Shown: positions 24,174-34,750 of the stretch, in pieces | How the letters are laid out: every line of letters begins with the position of its first letter | How positions within the stretch are numbered: the stretch's first letter is position 1 | Source of the DNA: Pegea sp. RAD2-039 | Lineage: Eukaryota > Chordata > Thaliacea > Salpida > Salpidae | Length of the DNA: 64,000 nt | Direction of reading: 5' to 3' | Assembly (NCBI GenBank): GCA_034620365.1 | Contig: JAQGEQ010000244.1 | Span: 541,778 to 605,777 of the forward strand | Made by a program: the position numbers and the translations under genes | Notes under the pieces: model-generated | The model's input: the letters and a program-made list of their open reading frames with translations, nothing else | The model's database searches: none | What the model was told of the DNA's origin: nothing

Positions 24174-26510
24174 TTAGAAAAATAAAAATGGCGTTGTAGG
24201 TAGATCGTTGAGGTTACTTAAAATATTTTTAAAGGTAATTTTGTTTCTATTTATTTTAGAGATATTTCCTAAGATTGATAAGTATTCATTAAACAAATTG
24301 GTCTTCAAATTGAGAAAACAGCTTTCATTAAAATTTCTGCATACTTTTGCAACAGTTACTTGAATGCAGGTAATTAATTTAAAAAAACATTTTTCATTAG
24401 ATTGAGTATTTCTATCATCCAACAAGCTAGGCAAACTCTTCAAAAAAAAGAAGAAAGTTTGTAAAATTTGTATTATTAAGTCAGCAGAATTTGAAATGTT
24501 TCTCATCAAACTTCTTATCATTGTCAGCCATCCTTCAAAATTTATTATACTTAAATTATTCCATCCAATACAAGAAGGGAAATTTTTTCCGTTAAAAAAA
24601 AATTCTTCCATTAGTATAACAGCTCTTTCAGGTTCTTTTGTATAATCGATAAACTTAGGAACTAGCAAAGTAAACAACCAAACTTTTCGTTTTAGTAAAA
24701 ATATTGATTTAAAAATTGGCTCAACTTCTTCCTTCTGAATTCGTGAATGCTGGTGAAATTTCAGGATTATATCCTTTTTCAAATCATCTATTTTTTTTGA
24801 TTCTGTAGTAATAAAATCTACAGGCAATCTTAAGAAACCATTCTTTAAGATAGAACTTATAAGACCAATTACACGATGTTTTTCTTTATCAAAGTATAAA
24901 AAAAAGTCTAAATAGTTTTGTGATGATTCTGGCTTTTCAATTTGAAAATTTGTGTATTCAAACGGAAATTCTACAAAAGCAAAAAACTCTAGTGTACTTT
25001 TAGATGGTGATAAAAGCAATTGATGCAATAAACAATCAAAAAACGTTTTAAGCATCACGTCTTTTATAAACAAGTTGTCATATTTCTTTGTTCTATCAAG
25101 AATTATATAAAACATTTTATCTAAAAGTTGACATTTTTCACCACTTGAGTACTCCTTTGTATTTTTTCTATTTAAAAAGCAATCTTGCGACTTTTTCCTA
25201 GCATTATTATTCAGCAATTTTACTAAACAAATATTCAGTTGTTTCTTTAGAGCAAAAGCTAAAGTAACTAACAACAATATAATCCTCAGACATATAGTAA
25301 TAGGCCGGTATGTGTTTTGTTCTCTCAAGCATTTTAAAATCGTTGAGTTTAATACTGAAAATAGGAAAATGTTATTTATAAGAGAAATCAAACGTTCATT
25401 GCTAAGAAAAACTTGTTTTTGTTTTCCTTCAAGACTTTCTCCCAGTTTGTAATCATAATGACTAAAGTGTAAGCTCTTATAGATACTTCTGTTTACATAT
25501 AAACCATTTGCAATCTTCTTCAATTCATTAGATTTAAAGCCTACAAATTTGTAAGAACAAACTAACTGTATTAACCAATCAAAACAAACTAAAGCTGACG
25601 AAAGCGTAATAATCGATGATATTTCAGTCTCAATTACATGCTTGGTAAACTCAGATTTACATAATTTGTGAATCTCTTTTGAGCAAAAAGTTTGTCTAAG
25701 AACATACATTTGATTTGCATTTGATAAATGGACAAATAAAAGCAAGTCACAATACATTATAAGTTCTCTTATAAATGTTGCTGTTTTCTCATCAGCTGAA
25801 GAGTAACAAATTTGGCACTGATGAAAACAGATAGTTTTGTGAGCATACCCATCTAAAAATGACAGATATGTTTGCAATTTATTTAACCCAGATTGAAAAT
25901 ATGATCTTTTTGTCGGGAATGAAGAGAAAGAAAAGTATTTTATTATCTCAGCAAATCTCTCATTAGTTTGTTTAAAGTTTGTGTTTGAAGTTGTTATAAA
26001 CACGTTTAGAATTTGTGACAAAAAACATGAAAAAGCAATTGTCTTAAAGTTCTGCAAAATGTTAGATGAATCCAAACCTTCAGCAATTATCAAACAATGT
26101 TTCAAAAGTTCTAAACCAACAAAATGTTCTTTCACTGATTTATTTTTCTTTAAAGAATATCCCACTCCAAAGTAAAAAAAAAGTTTTACTAAAACCATTT
26201 CATATGAAAAGTTACTAAAATCAAAATCTTGTAGCTTATATACTTTAACAAAATTATCATCTTGAGATATCCAATAAACGCATCCAGGTAAAGCAATTTT
26301 GTTTCTCAGAAAAAGATGAGACATGCAATCAAGTATATCGGTATCAAAATTATCACGAATGTATTTATGTTGAAATTCTAAATTATTTTTGAAAACTTCA
26401 TTTGTAAAAATAAATTGAAACATTCTACCTTGCAAAATGTAGAACTTGTTTTCTTTTATCTTGTACTGTTTTACAAACTCAGAAAACTTATCAGCTTTTA
26501 AACTAGACAT
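24174..26510 (-). CDS. FANCA-like protein, N-terminal and central half (778 aa)
   Basis: One uninterrupted frame of 778 codons, the only long one in the window. In animals FANCA is part of the nuclear Fanconi core complex that monoubiquitinates FANCD2/FANCI in DNA crosslink repair. I compare with human FANCA from memory: residues 59-76 (ILDC..HLFLRNKIALPG) resemble its LLEAVWHLHVQG region; 160-168 (FSCFLSQIL) its FFSHTLTQIL; 304-310 (SSALVCF) its SALVVCF; 510-545 its PFESPRY region; 602-646 (SIF, P618, EPERAV 626-631, GK 641, FPS 644) its SIFRR...PDSRVAF...KIPPSL block, in the same order. Human FANCA is about 1,455 residues; this ends near its residue 760-800, and lacks the first 120 or so. 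Residues 404-421 are strongly hydrophobic, probably a buried helix. An in-frame TAA lies 9 nt upstream of the ATG, and A at -3 supports this start. The stop follows naturally, but a donor-like GTAACC at codons 764-765 could lead to more exons. A truncated or split FANCA is likelier than an unrelated helical-repeat protein. Confidence 0.7.
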   Translation of the reverse strand: MSSLKADKFSEFVKQYKIKENKFYILQGRMFQFIFTNEVFKNNLEFQHKYIRDNFDTDILDCMSHLFLRNKIALPGCVYWISQDDNFVKVYKLQDFDFSNFSYEMVLVKLFFYFGVGYSLKKNKSVKEHFVGLELLKHCLIIAEGLDSSNILQNFKTIAFSCFLSQILNVFITTSNTNFKQTNERFAEIIKYFSFSSFPTKRSYFQSGLNKLQTYLSFLDGYAHKTICFHQCQICYSSADEKTATFIRELIMYCDLLLFVHLSNANQMYVLRQTFCSKEIHKLCKSEFTKHVIETEISSIITLSSALVCFDWLIQLVCSYKFVGFKSNELKKIANGLYVNRSIYKSLHFSHYDYKLGESLEGKQKQVFLSNERLISLINNIFLFSVLNSTILKCLREQNTYRPITICLRIILLLVTLAFALKKQLNICLVKLLNNNARKKSQDCFLNRKNTKEYSSGEKCQLLDKMFYIILDRTKKYDNLFIKDVMLKTFFDCLLHQLLLSPSKSTLEFFAFVEFPFEYTNFQIEKPESSQNYLDFFLYFDKEKHRVIGLISSILKNGFLRLPVDFITTESKKIDDLKKDIILKFHQHSRIQKEEVEPIFKSIFLLKRKVWLFTLLVPKFIDYTKEPERAVILMEEFFFNGKNFPSCIGWNNLSIINFEGWLTMIRSLMRNISNSADLIIQILQTFFFFLKSLPSLLDDRNTQSNEKCFFKLITCIQVTVAKVCRNFNESCFLNLKTNLFNEYLSILGNISKINRNKITFKNILSNLNDLPTTPFLFF

Positions 26511-26529
26511 TATTATGGATTATCAGTCT
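26511..26529 (-). promoter_or_regulatory. 3' splice site or trans-splice acceptor before the start codon
   Basis: On the minus strand the text is ATTTTTACAG, with AG at 26,529-26,528, then 17 nt to the ATG. A pyrimidine tract plus CAG so close to the start fits either a 5' UTR intron or the acceptor for spliced-leader trans-splicing, which many invertebrates use. No matching 5' donor was identified. Confidence 0.45.
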
Positions 26530-28234
26530 GTAAAAATGATTTGTACATCTTTAACATATGCAAAAGTATGTAAAGAAACTATAAGGAAAATATAAAAATC
26601 AGTATCTTATACTGATTTGTTTAGCTTTACCCAAAGCATGAATAATTCAAATTAGTTAAATCTTAAATAATAGAGAATGTGAGAACTTTTCAAAATACAT
26701 CTATGCACTTCTCTTTTATTACTTCTTAGACTTAAAATTAACAATAACTACAAAAAGGACATCAAAGTCGTGGATGTGTAAACAGATAATAGTAAATAAA
26801 ACATTAAAACTTCTACAAACACTTGAAAATATTTTTAAGTTAGTGCTAAAAGGTATTTATTTATAAAAACTTGTAAACAATTTTCAAAGTTTAGTTTTAA
26901 ACTAACATCTAAACTTATTATAATATTGTTTTTTAGTTTACCACAGATTGTTGAAAAAATATACAAAATATGAGAACAAAATGTTGCTAAATAGAAATTA
27001 GAAAAAAATAAAATCCTACTGTAAAATCCGACATATAAGTGTTTGTAAATATCTCCAAAGTCTTATAGTACTTTTATATAAAACCGTTGATTATTTTCAT
27101 GTACAGTAAAAATAAACTATCAAAGGTTGTAGAAATTGATAGATTTATTAAAATTATTCCCTGTTATCGGTTTCTACAATGATTTTTCAGTTTTTTCTAA
27201 ATGATTTGTTAACTCAAAAGTGTATTTTTAATTTAAAAATACATTTTAAAACTTACTGTTTCTAAACTGGGTTTTAAAATAACATTTTCCTCTATTAACA
27301 TTAAAGTAGTATATATTTAAAGCTTTTCCGTAGTGAACTTTTACTTATTTCTTCAATTTTTATAGCAGTTGAGCAATTAATAAACACTTTAGAAACAAAA
27401 GTTTATTTATTTAATAAAAACTTTACTATTAGCACAAAACAAGAGAAAGCTGCTGATAAGATAACAACAAACACTAAAATTTAGCAAAATTATTTTATTA
27501 AAAAACAAAATCTCTGTCAAACAGGATTTGTTTGTTAAAATCTAAATGTTACGCTCCTTGTAACTATTTCAATTTTCAACCAGCTTTAAAAATGAATAAC
27601 TCACAGCATACACCAACTCTTTTTTTATTTTATCTTCTTTTGGATACAGCATGTTATTACTAAAAAACACAAATATTTCAGTGAATAATAATCAAAAAAT
27701 TGCACTGAAAACATAAACTAGCAAACAATTTTGAAACAGTAGATAAGAAAACAATAATTTTGTTTAATTAATTAGTTAAGTATAAATAATATTTTCATAA
27801 CTTGTACACCAAATAAGGATTTTTATTTGATTTTCAAACCAATAAAACAAAATTGCATATTGGTAAATAAATAAAAAATAAAATAAAGTAGAAAAGAATA
27901 TTTCATATTCTTACTTCCTACTCTTTAGCTATGGTATATTTAAAAAGAATAAAATTAAAAAAAAACTTTATCAAAAACTAGAACAAATAATATATTTCAA
28001 AGTAAACTTACTAAAGTATGAATTAATTAGTTTGATTGACTTTTTTATGCTTATTATTTAATATTAATTACAATAATACAATTATGAGATAAATTATCAC
28101 CAATTTATATCTTGAATGGTCTTTTTAAGTTATAGCAAACTTTTCAAGGTAAATAATAAAACTACAGTTAAGATAAAGCAAAAGGATTAATAAAATGGTA
28201 AGTACTCTATGTAGATAGATTTCTACAAAATTAA
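26530..28234. other. Single-copy AT-rich region upstream of the FANCA-like gene
   Basis: I find no repeat module, RNA gene or coding-like stretch here. It presumably holds the promoter and any 5' UTR exon of the FANCA-like gene, but no core-promoter element stands out against the AT background. Confidence 0.5.
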
Positions 28235-29040
28235 TTTACTATCGTTAGTTTATAGCAGCTTTTATTTTTAATCATTTTACTACCAATTAAATAAATTAAT
28301 ATTACTAATAAAAATTCATTTAGCTAGTAACCATCGAACGTTTTTGTAAATCAAATCACTATCTCATTGAATACAACGATAAAACATAATTTCTTCAAGA
28401 TTTAAAAACTATAATATCGACAAATATTTGATGCCAAATTAAAATTCATGCCAATTATTATTATTAAACGAAATAATCAAGCAGTTTTTAATTTAAGTGT
28501 TTGCCGTTACTTGTTAGTTCTATCTTTCGAATTATTCTATCGACAAATGGTCGATATCAAAATTAAATATATTATCATAAATGATAAAAACCAAAATGTA
28601 AGTCAACGAACATTTCTTTATATAAAAAATCTTCTCATCTAATATTTGTCAGGAAAAATTGATTTTTTAAAATTTTTTATCTATCTTTAAAAGTTTGATT
28701 TATGTAAAACTGTGAGACGATATTTATTTCTTTTACTATCAATCTTATAGAAAAATAATTCCTACTTTTAGTGATAAAATATTTTAGTTTTACACTGTTT
28801 AGTGATTTGTTAAAACTAAAATTATTACAAATACTACTTATATAAAGCTAATTGTATAAATAAGAATTAACCTTGTAAGAACATTAATAAAGAATGTTTT
28901 GTAAGCTCAAAGTCACTGAGTAACACTATTTGTCTCACAGATAGGAGGATACAACGTTTGTAAGTTTAAAAAAATAAACATACAACTGTTATAGTGACAT
29001 CTTGTGACCGAAAAAAATAGTAAATTAAATGCAATTAAAA
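28235..29040 (-). repeat. H module, subfamily b, inverted (left arm of an inverted pair)
   Basis: Partner of 46,980-47,835. Minus-strand order: S near 28,990-29,010, U near 28,905-28,950, box 1 28,635-28,653, hairpin 28,538-28,556, box 3 variant near 28,416-28,440 (TTTGGCATCAAATATTTGTC). It is followed after about 200 bases by a plus-strand copy, making a large inverted pair. Confidence 0.8.
28538..28556 (-). repeat. Hairpin palindrome, spacer AAATG
   Basis: TATCGACAAATGGTCGATA. Arms perfect. Confidence 0.85.
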
Positions 29041-29726
29041 TTTAAATCAACTGTTTTTATGATACTTAAATAAGTTATAAGAAAAAACTTTACTTAAAAT
29101 ATACTAAGAAAAAATTTCAATCAAATTCTATCTTGTCAATTCATTACCATTCAGAGTAAACCTGACTTAAACAAAATATTTGCGATTTGTCTCACTTTTA
29201 TTAAAGTTCCGTAAAATTAAACTTTAAATTGAAACTTTTTTAAATTTTAATTGCATTTTACTATTTAGTTTTCAGTCACAAATTGTCACTATAACATTTT
29301 TAGATTTATTTCTTAGAAACTAAAAACATTGTAATTTCCTATTTGACAGACAGATAGTGTTGCTCAGTGACTTTGAGCTTACAAAACATTGTTTATCAAT
29401 TGTCATAGGAAGTTTATTCATACTCTTACAATTAACTTTTTATAAATAGAATTGGTAAAAGTCTCAGTTTCAAAATATCATTAAAAATGTTTAAAACAGA
29501 AATGTTTTATACACTAAGAACTACCAAATATATTTCTATAAGATTGATAGCAAAAGAAATAAAACTCGTCTCACAGTTTTACATTAATCAAACTTTTAAA
29601 GATAGATAAAAAATTTTTTTTTAATTCACTTTTTACCGACAAATACTAGATGAGAAGATTTTTTTATATATAGAAATATTTCTTAACCTCTAGCCCGATA
29701 CATGCGAATATTACATTAATTTTTGA

Positions 29727-29745
29727 TATCGACCATTTGTCGATA
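29727..29745 (+). repeat. Hairpin palindrome, spacer CATTT
   Basis: TATCGACCATTTGTCGATA, consensus form. Confidence 0.9.
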
Positions 29746-29843
29746 GAATAATCGGACAAATTTAACTAACAAATAATATAGAGATTTAATTGTAAAACTA
29801 CTTGGATGTTTTATTTTATTATATTAATTAGCGGGATTTTCTA

Positions 29844-29855
29844 TTTGACGTCAAA
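29844..29855. repeat. CRE-like palindrome TTTGACGTCAAA (box 3)
   Basis: Third intact copy, 99 nt right of the hairpin. Confidence 0.6.
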
Positions 29856-31433
29856 TATTTGTCAAATTTTATGTTTTTGAAATTTATAATCAACAGGATA
29901 CAGATTTGAGTTACAAAAATATACTTAATGCAAAAAAAAAACAATTTAATTTGTTTTGCAAATGTTTTTATTTAACTTTTTGTAAATCTTTATGTGTTTA
30001 TTTATAGATAAAAACAAACTAGTTTAAAAAAGTTATCTTTAAAGTCTAAAAACAGTTTATTCCACAGTTAAGTTTTTAATAATTTTTATTTATAAATAGT
30101 TTGAAAATTGTGTTAAATATGTGAAACGAATAATTGCATTTTGATTTTTTAGACAATCAACACTTTGTAACGTTCACAATATATACATTTTACTAATGTT
30201 GAGCTTAGACTATTATTTGACTCTCAAATTTACAAATAAGGAATTTTGATAAAATCAAATAGAAAAACTTATTTGAAAATGAAAGTCCCAAACTTGCTTA
30301 ATCAATGTAAATACAGACAAATTAATATTTTTTGATATAATTGTATACAGAAGATCTTTATTAAATGTAAATAAGGAAAACTTGTTTAATACATAACCAT
30401 ACTAAGACCATACAAAAGAGAGAAATACTCGTTTAAATAGAATAAATAATACACTACACTCCATTTTATTTGATTGAAATAAACTTTAAAATTTATGAAT
30501 TAAACTTCTTTTAATTTGTTTGCATTTAGTGTATCAAACACTTAATAAAACCGTTAAAGAAAAATTAAACCATAGACAAATTTATCAGTAAATTTTCATA
30601 AAGTTCTATAATCATATGATATGTAAATGATTTCATCACAATTTTTGCTAGAAGTGTACCAGTAAAAACCAGAACTACAATTACCATTTGATTCATTGTT
30701 GAACCTATTTGATTTCTTCATTAAGTGGTTTTATCATGGATTTTTTGTTATGTTTGAAAATGAAGATTTTTATAAAAGTTTTTTTGAATTTTATTCATTA
30801 TAAATCTTATTGAAATAAAAAGTTTATTTGATCGAATCTATAAAACTTATTACTTATGAAGTAATAACAAAATAAAAAAAACATTAGGTAAATATTAGGT
30901 AAATATCAGTAAAATACTATTTATTATATAAATCTACAACATTCGACGACAATCTGAATCTAACTTTTTATAGCAAATTAGTAAACAATACTCTAATTTT
31001 AGAACTTTTTCACTTCAAGCTTGGAACTAATCAATTTCATTTCTAAAAAAGTTTCAAACCCTGATTATAAATTCAAAAAAAATTTCTTTAAAACATTTAG
31101 AAAAAAATTCATTTAAAATTGTTACAATCATTTTTACATAAAACATACTTTTATATTTATAGTAAAAATAAATCTTTTGAAAATGATTTTAGAAAAATTG
31201 ATAAATAGCAAATATTAAAAACATAATTTACAATGGTTGTCAAAATAAAAGAAAGTTTTTGTTGTTTAAAATAAATCTAGCTTATTGAAAAAACTTAATT
31301 TTTGAAAATTAGTTTTGTTCGGACAAATGCTAGATTGAAAGAAGTTAAGTTTTTCTAATTATATATTTTAATTAAGTATAAGAACTTTCAGCGAAGATTT
31401 GCTCAGTTACTTTTATGCAATTAACAATTTGAA

Positions 31434-31450
31434 ATCGACAACTTGTCGAT
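31434..31450 (+). repeat. Subfamily c palindrome, intact
   Basis: ATCGACAACTTGTCGAT: two 8-nt arms around a single C. The orthologous position near 1,230 has decayed on the left arm (ATTGAAAACTTGTCGAT). Confidence 0.8.
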
Positions 31451-31875
31451 AACTCAAAATGAAATAAGTAGCAACTGGTTAATAACCTTATTTCTGAAAA
31501 TTTCAACCAGATTAGAAGAGTCGTATTATCGCGATTTGTAAATAAAAATTAATAGTCGGTTACAAGAAATTGACTTAACTCATTGACTTCAAACTTCGAA
31601 AACAAACTTAAAAAATTTTCCAGAAACAGTTTCGTTCAAAATTAGAAAAATCTCATATAAAGTAATCATACTTACCAAAAGCAATTTGTTTTTATCTCCA
31701 ATGTTAGTATACCAAATCAATATTATGATTATGAATAAATCAAATTTAAAAAAAATCATTTTCGAAAAATAACTTTATTCCGGACAAATACTAGATGTAA
31801 AGAAGTTATTATTATGAAGATGTTTATCTAAAAGATCATATATCTAATATTGCATTTATAAGTGCATAATTTTGA

Positions 31876-31894
31876 TATCGACCATGTGTCGATA
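31876..31894 (+). repeat. Hairpin palindrome, spacer CATGT
   Basis: TATCGACCATGTGTCGATA. Arms perfect; the sister copy at 1,671 has CATGG. Confidence 0.85.
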
Positions 31895-31984
31895 AAATAA
31901 TCAGAAAATCAAAACTAAGAAATATAAACAAACCTGCTTTGTAGTTAAATGTTTCAATTAACAATTAGATGACGTAAATTGCAA

Positions 31985-31996
31985 TTTGACGTCAAA
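31985..31996. repeat. CRE-like palindrome TTTGACGTCAAA (box 3)
   Basis: Fourth intact copy, 90 nt right of the hairpin, as in the sister at 1,780. Confidence 0.6.
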
Positions 31997-32429
31997 TATT
32001 TCTGTAAATTTTAGTATTGAAATTTTGTAGAGTTTGTTATTTGTCTTTGTAAACAACCGGATAGTGAATCGATTTACAGAAAACTTAAGATGATTACTAC
32101 CTAAAAATATTTTATTTGAACAGAATATGATTGATCTTAGTGAGTAGCAAGATAGTCAATAAATAAATTCAGTATAAATTAGCAGTAGTAAGTTAGAAAA
32201 TATATTTTTTTCAATTTATACTTATAGTTTTCTTTTCTTTTCAAATTATCCATGGATTTATGAAACAATTTTAGATTAATAGAAGTTAAATTTATTAGTT
32301 TATTTTTTCAGCCACAAGATGTCTCTCTAATAGTTTTATTTTCATAATTTTAGATATTATAATTATTCTACCTTTATTTCTACTTGACAAATAGTGCTGC
32401 TCAGTGGCTTAAAGATTCCAGTTTTTATA

Positions 32430-32450
32430 CTTCCGCTGCACCACTCTGCT
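32430..32450 (-). pseudogene. Initiator tRNA-Met 5' fragment (21 nt)
   Basis: Sister of the fragment at 2,228-2,248 with one change (GCGCAG to GTGCAG on the tRNA strand), so both derive from one event before the 5-kb duplication. Confidence 0.8.
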
Positions 32451-34140
32451 GAATGCAAAATTATTATTAGCTAATTATAAAGCTAGAACTTTCTATTAAA
32501 CTTCTTTACCTAAATTTATGTTGCTTCGGAACGAGAGACTTGAAACCATTATCATTACTCAATGAAATTAAAAAAAAAAGTTTTATTTAACTACACTAAG
32601 CAGCAAACCTATGACTAATTAGCAAACATTGCTTATTAATATTCAACGTTTAAACTTTAAACTGAAAAAAATTTACAAAGTATTTGTAGATATTTTAGCA
32701 AAAGTACAAATTTACAAAATGCATTTGATGTTAGCTAAACAAACTCAATTGATTAAAAAGTTACTTTTGAAACTGAAATATGTATTTAAATAAAATCAGG
32801 TTTAAACAGTTTTCCACTGAATGCCACTTTTATTATCTATAAAAAGATAATCTTGAAAATAATATCTTTTAATAATAACAATATTATAAAGATAATCTTC
32901 AAAGAACTTAGAGTTTAAATTGAAAATAAAACTATTTTAACAAGTAGCTTTTTGTATCAGACAAAACTAAAATTTAATAACAAATTTTGTTTTGATTTTT
33001 AGATTTAAAGTAAATTATAACTTTTTAACATGCATTTTGATGTAATAACAAACTATCAAACTACCTGCTATTTTACTATGGATATGCTACCGATTAAAAA
33101 TGTTTTTTATTTTCCTTAATTTCGTATTTATTTCAAAAAATTTGAGCTTCCTATTTTTGTACTGACAAACATGGTAATAGATAAATATATCACTTTTCTT
33201 ACTTTAACAAACATTAATAAATCTGAAACTGAAATATATCAAAACGGTTTATTCTATCTTTAATTGTCATTAGCTTATGTAACAAGAATTTAATTTCATT
33301 TACTTTTGTGATAAAGCTTAAGCTAAAAATCAAACTAAAAACAAAAGCAGAGTTCAAAGTTGTCTTGAGTTTTCCATTCAATAAAAAATTTATCTACTTT
33401 AATTAACAGAGAAAGATAAAATACACAAATTAATGAAAACCCTATTAAGACTAAATTTTATGTGTTAAATTATTTATATAAGTAAATTTATTGTTTGCAC
33501 TTAAGCAAGTTTCAATCAAATTTTTGATTATACTGAGTATTTAGTTTTAAGCCACCATTAGTACCTATTTAACTGATTAAATGAGGGGATTTTGGCGTTT
33601 TCAAGTTTTCTCTTTGTAAAGCGTCTTTTGCTTTGTTTTATGATTTCTAAGATGAATTTAAATAACAGCATGTCCTTTAGGAATTTATTTTTAAAATATT
33701 TACATTCAGGTTTTACCAACAGTTTAGAAAAATTTCTAGTGTATATAAAAAATATTTATGCTTTGTAAAAAAAAAACAATAAAAAATTCGATTTAAAGTT
33801 TAAATAGATTATCATTTCTGAATTTTGATTAAAGCAATGCGCTGTTATCTACTTAATAACATTTATTATGTAGTGGAATGATGTTTATGTTGCGTTAATT
33901 TAGAACCAAATCTTTTTCAGTCTTGAAAACTAATTTGAATCAACTGTTTTTATGATACTTAAATAAGTTAAGAGAACAACATTACTTAATATATACTAAG
34001 AAAAAATTTCAATCAAATTCTACCTTGTCAATTCATTCAGATTCTGAGTAAACCTGACTTGAACAAATTATTTGCGATTTGTCTCACTTTTATTAAAGTT
34101 TAGTACATTGAACTATAAATTGAAACTTTTGTGAAATTCT

Positions 34141-34750
34141 GCTGCATTTTACTATTTAATTTTCAGTCACAAGATGTCACTATAATAGTTTTATGTTTTG
34201 TATTTTGTAAACTTAAAAAGTTTAAAACTAAATTGTTTTATGAACGAAAAAGTAGAAAATAATATTTATAAGATTGATAGCAAAAGAAAAAAATCGTTGC
34301 ACAGTTTTAAATAAATCGAAAATTTAAAGATAAATAAAATTCTAAGAAATTCACTTGTTCCTGACGAGTACTAGATGAGAAGATTTTTTTATGTCAATAA
34401 ATGTTCCTTAATGTTTATATAAATTATGCCAATATCAGTTTAAGTTTTGATATCGAAGATTTGTTGATAAAATGATCTGACAAGTAACAGTACACTTTTA
34501 AATTTAAAACTGCTTGAATATTTCATCTAATGATATTAATTGGCGTGATGTTATATTTGAAAACAAATATTTGTCTAAATTCATGTTTTTGATATTTATA
34601 ATCAACAGGATAGTAATTTGATGTTCAAAAACTTTCGATGATTTTCCTTTAATATTTTTTTTGTGGAAATCAATGAATTTATTGGGTGACAAAGTAGACA
34701 AAAAACAATGTTACTACAAACTAGCAATAAGAAATTAAATCAATTTTACT
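34141..34750 (+). repeat. H module, subfamily b, decayed
   Basis: S near 34,165, a direct jump past U to the flank, box 1 near 34,361-34,380 (CCTGACGAGTACTAGATGAG), hairpin remnant TATCGAAGATTTGTTGATA at 34,451-34,469, box 3 remnant near 34,555. The minus-strand frame at 34,504-34,701 overlaps these boxes and is not a gene. Confidence 0.7.

Larger units (their letters stand above)
29041..34140 (+). repeat. 5-kb duplicated segment, full copy
   Basis: The reference copy. Order: S about 29,270, U about 29,345-29,390, box 1 29,636-29,654, hairpin 29,727-29,745, CRE-like palindrome 29,844-29,855, then the text found at the window start (from 30,207), a subfamily c palindrome 31,434-31,450, a subfamily a module (box 1 31,780-31,797, hairpin 31,876-31,894, CRE-like palindrome 31,985-31,996) and a tRNA fragment at 32,430-32,450. 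At 33,940 the opening sequence (AACTGTTTTTATGATACTTA) starts again, giving a tandem period of about 4.9 kb. Confidence 0.85.

Noticed and set aside
25981..26175. Plus-strand frame inside the FANCA-like gene
   Set aside because: Antisense shadow of the long minus-strand gene.
24174..26510. The long protein as a membrane transporter because of residues 404-421
   Set aside because: Only one convincing hydrophobic segment, and the conserved blocks fit FANCA better.
28448..28642. 64-codon plus-strand frame
   Set aside because: Runs over the hairpin and box 1 of an H module; broken in the close partner near 47.3 kb.
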